DNA of 39,543 nt, taken from NCBI GenBank assembly GCA_022360655.1, contig JAKSCK010000041.1, positions 1-39,543 on the forward strand, in the 5' to 3' direction. Each line of letters starts with the position of its first letter. Positions within the stretch are counted from its first letter, which is position 1. This stretch comes from Spirochaetales bacterium. GTDB lineage: Bacteria > Spirochaetota > Spirochaetia > DSM-2461. The notes under the pieces are model-generated. The model worked only from the letters and a program-made list of their open reading frames with translations, made no database searches and was not told the DNA's origin. The position numbers were made by a program, and so were the translations under genes. Positions 39,185-39,543 of the stretch are shown here, in pieces.

Positions 39185-39543
39185 ACATTCCGATACAACC
39201 CGCAAGGATTACGAATCGTTAAATAAAATTCGAACGGCAAGATTTATTATCTCTATGCATTGGGGACCATCGTCAGCCGAATAGACTGGTCAATTGAAAA
39301 TCAAAACAAAATAAAAGAAGCACAGCTCTTCTATCATTCAAACCATGTTGGTACAGTCGAAAAAATAACGAATTTCCCGCAGGATGATAGCGAAGTTCAA
39401 ATTGTTTGGAAGAGCTCCTATTCTGGATTTGGTGAAATCCTTTTAAAAGTTGGGCAACTAGATCAAAACCCCATATTTGCAGGAAAAGAGTATGACGAAG
39501 ATTTGGAACTCTATTATTTCAATGCCCGATGGTATGACCCCTC
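39185..39543 (+). pseudogene. RHS/YD-repeat core fragment with in-frame stop (runs off the window)
   Basis: One reading frame (first codon at 39185) reads TFRYNPQGLRIVK, a TAA stop at 39224-39226, then NSNGKIYYLYALGTIVSRI and onward to the edge. It ends with FAGKEYDEDLELYYFNARWYDP, a textbook RHS-repeat-associated core ending. RHS proteins are large secreted or surface polymorphic-toxin carriers whose variable toxin tip follows this core. Here the N-terminal part is missing: the homology starts about 35 bases after repeat copy B. The stop interrupts an otherwise continuous frame and no start codon follows early, so the copy looks dead. It is visibly richer in A+T than all other genes in the window, which suggests transferred DNA. 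What follows the core lies outside the window. Confidence 0.82.

Noticed and set aside
38948..39226. 92-codon open frame running through repeat copy B into the RHS fragment
   Set aside because: The part over the repeat is GC-rich translated repeat sequence; only the last dozen codons are RHS-like, so no fusion gene is claimed.
1..39543. CRISPR array, tRNA or rRNA genes, prophage genes
   Set aside because: No regularly spaced short repeats, no cloverleaf-like or rRNA sequence in the gaps, and no phage structural or integrase genes were seen on either strand.

Overview
The window looks like a chromosomal segment of a fermentative anaerobe, most likely a free-living spirochaete. This is an inference with no rRNA in the window to confirm it. 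It rests on three solute-binding proteins whose signal peptides end in spirochaete-style ANG/GNG plus acidic residues, an oxidative ornithine-fermentation (ort) operon, a flavodiiron protein, PTS-EIIA-like regulators without sugar permeases, and many ABC sugar uptake systems. Gene density is high, promoters look sigma70-like (TTGACx, N16-17, TATxxT), and SD sequences are strong. No tRNA, rRNA, CRISPR array, transposase or prophage gene was found.

Layout. 1-1645 (minus): the promoter-proximal end of an ornithine degradation operon (ord, ortA, start of ortB). 1821-8759 (plus): a LacI regulator, then a GH15 glucohydrolase, a CUT1 ABC importer (binding protein and two permeases) and a cytoplasmic GH66 dextranase. 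I read this as an alpha-1,6-glucan (dextran/isomalto-oligosaccharide) uptake and intracellular breakdown operon. The same 18-bp operator lies, inverted, in front of the regulator and in front of the operon. 8882-13643: luxS, alanine racemase, and on the minus strand ornithine carbamoyltransferase with a TrmB-family regulator, then a MYG1-like hydrolase. 13810-18475: a membrane chemotaxis receptor, a flavodiiron protein and, divergently, a TauE/SafE exporter with a DUF1634 partner. 18578-20768: an M48/Ste24 protease and a TPR membrane protein. 20926-23904: an HTH-EIIA fusion, an EIIA protein with an extra C-terminal domain, and a CPA2 cation/proton antiporter, suggesting PTS-linked control of ion homeostasis. 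23961-28688 (minus): a TRIC/UPF0126 channel-like protein and a CUT2 (ribose-type) ABC importer.

28892-39149: a minus-strand operon for a fucosylated or similar oligosaccharide, comprising a GH29 alpha-L-fucosidase, a membrane-bound AraC-type sensor-regulator, a LplB/LplC/LplA-type importer and a GH94 phosphorylase. Two nearly identical 143/144-bp GC-rich repeats in direct orientation bracket this whole operon. One touches the stop codon of the last gene and the other sits just upstream of the probable promoter. Beyond the right-hand repeat is an A+T-rich, broken RHS-core fragment. A third, divergent element at 13700-13795 shares the repeat's architecture, with different but still complementary ends, so these elements may be structured RNAs or mobile palindromic repeats.

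Neither CUT1-type operon encodes its own ATPase, so a shared ATPase elsewhere is expected. The most interesting features are the repeat-bracketed glycan cassette, the repeat family with compensatory end changes, the intracellular dextran pathway with its exact shared operator, and the EIIA/antiporter module.
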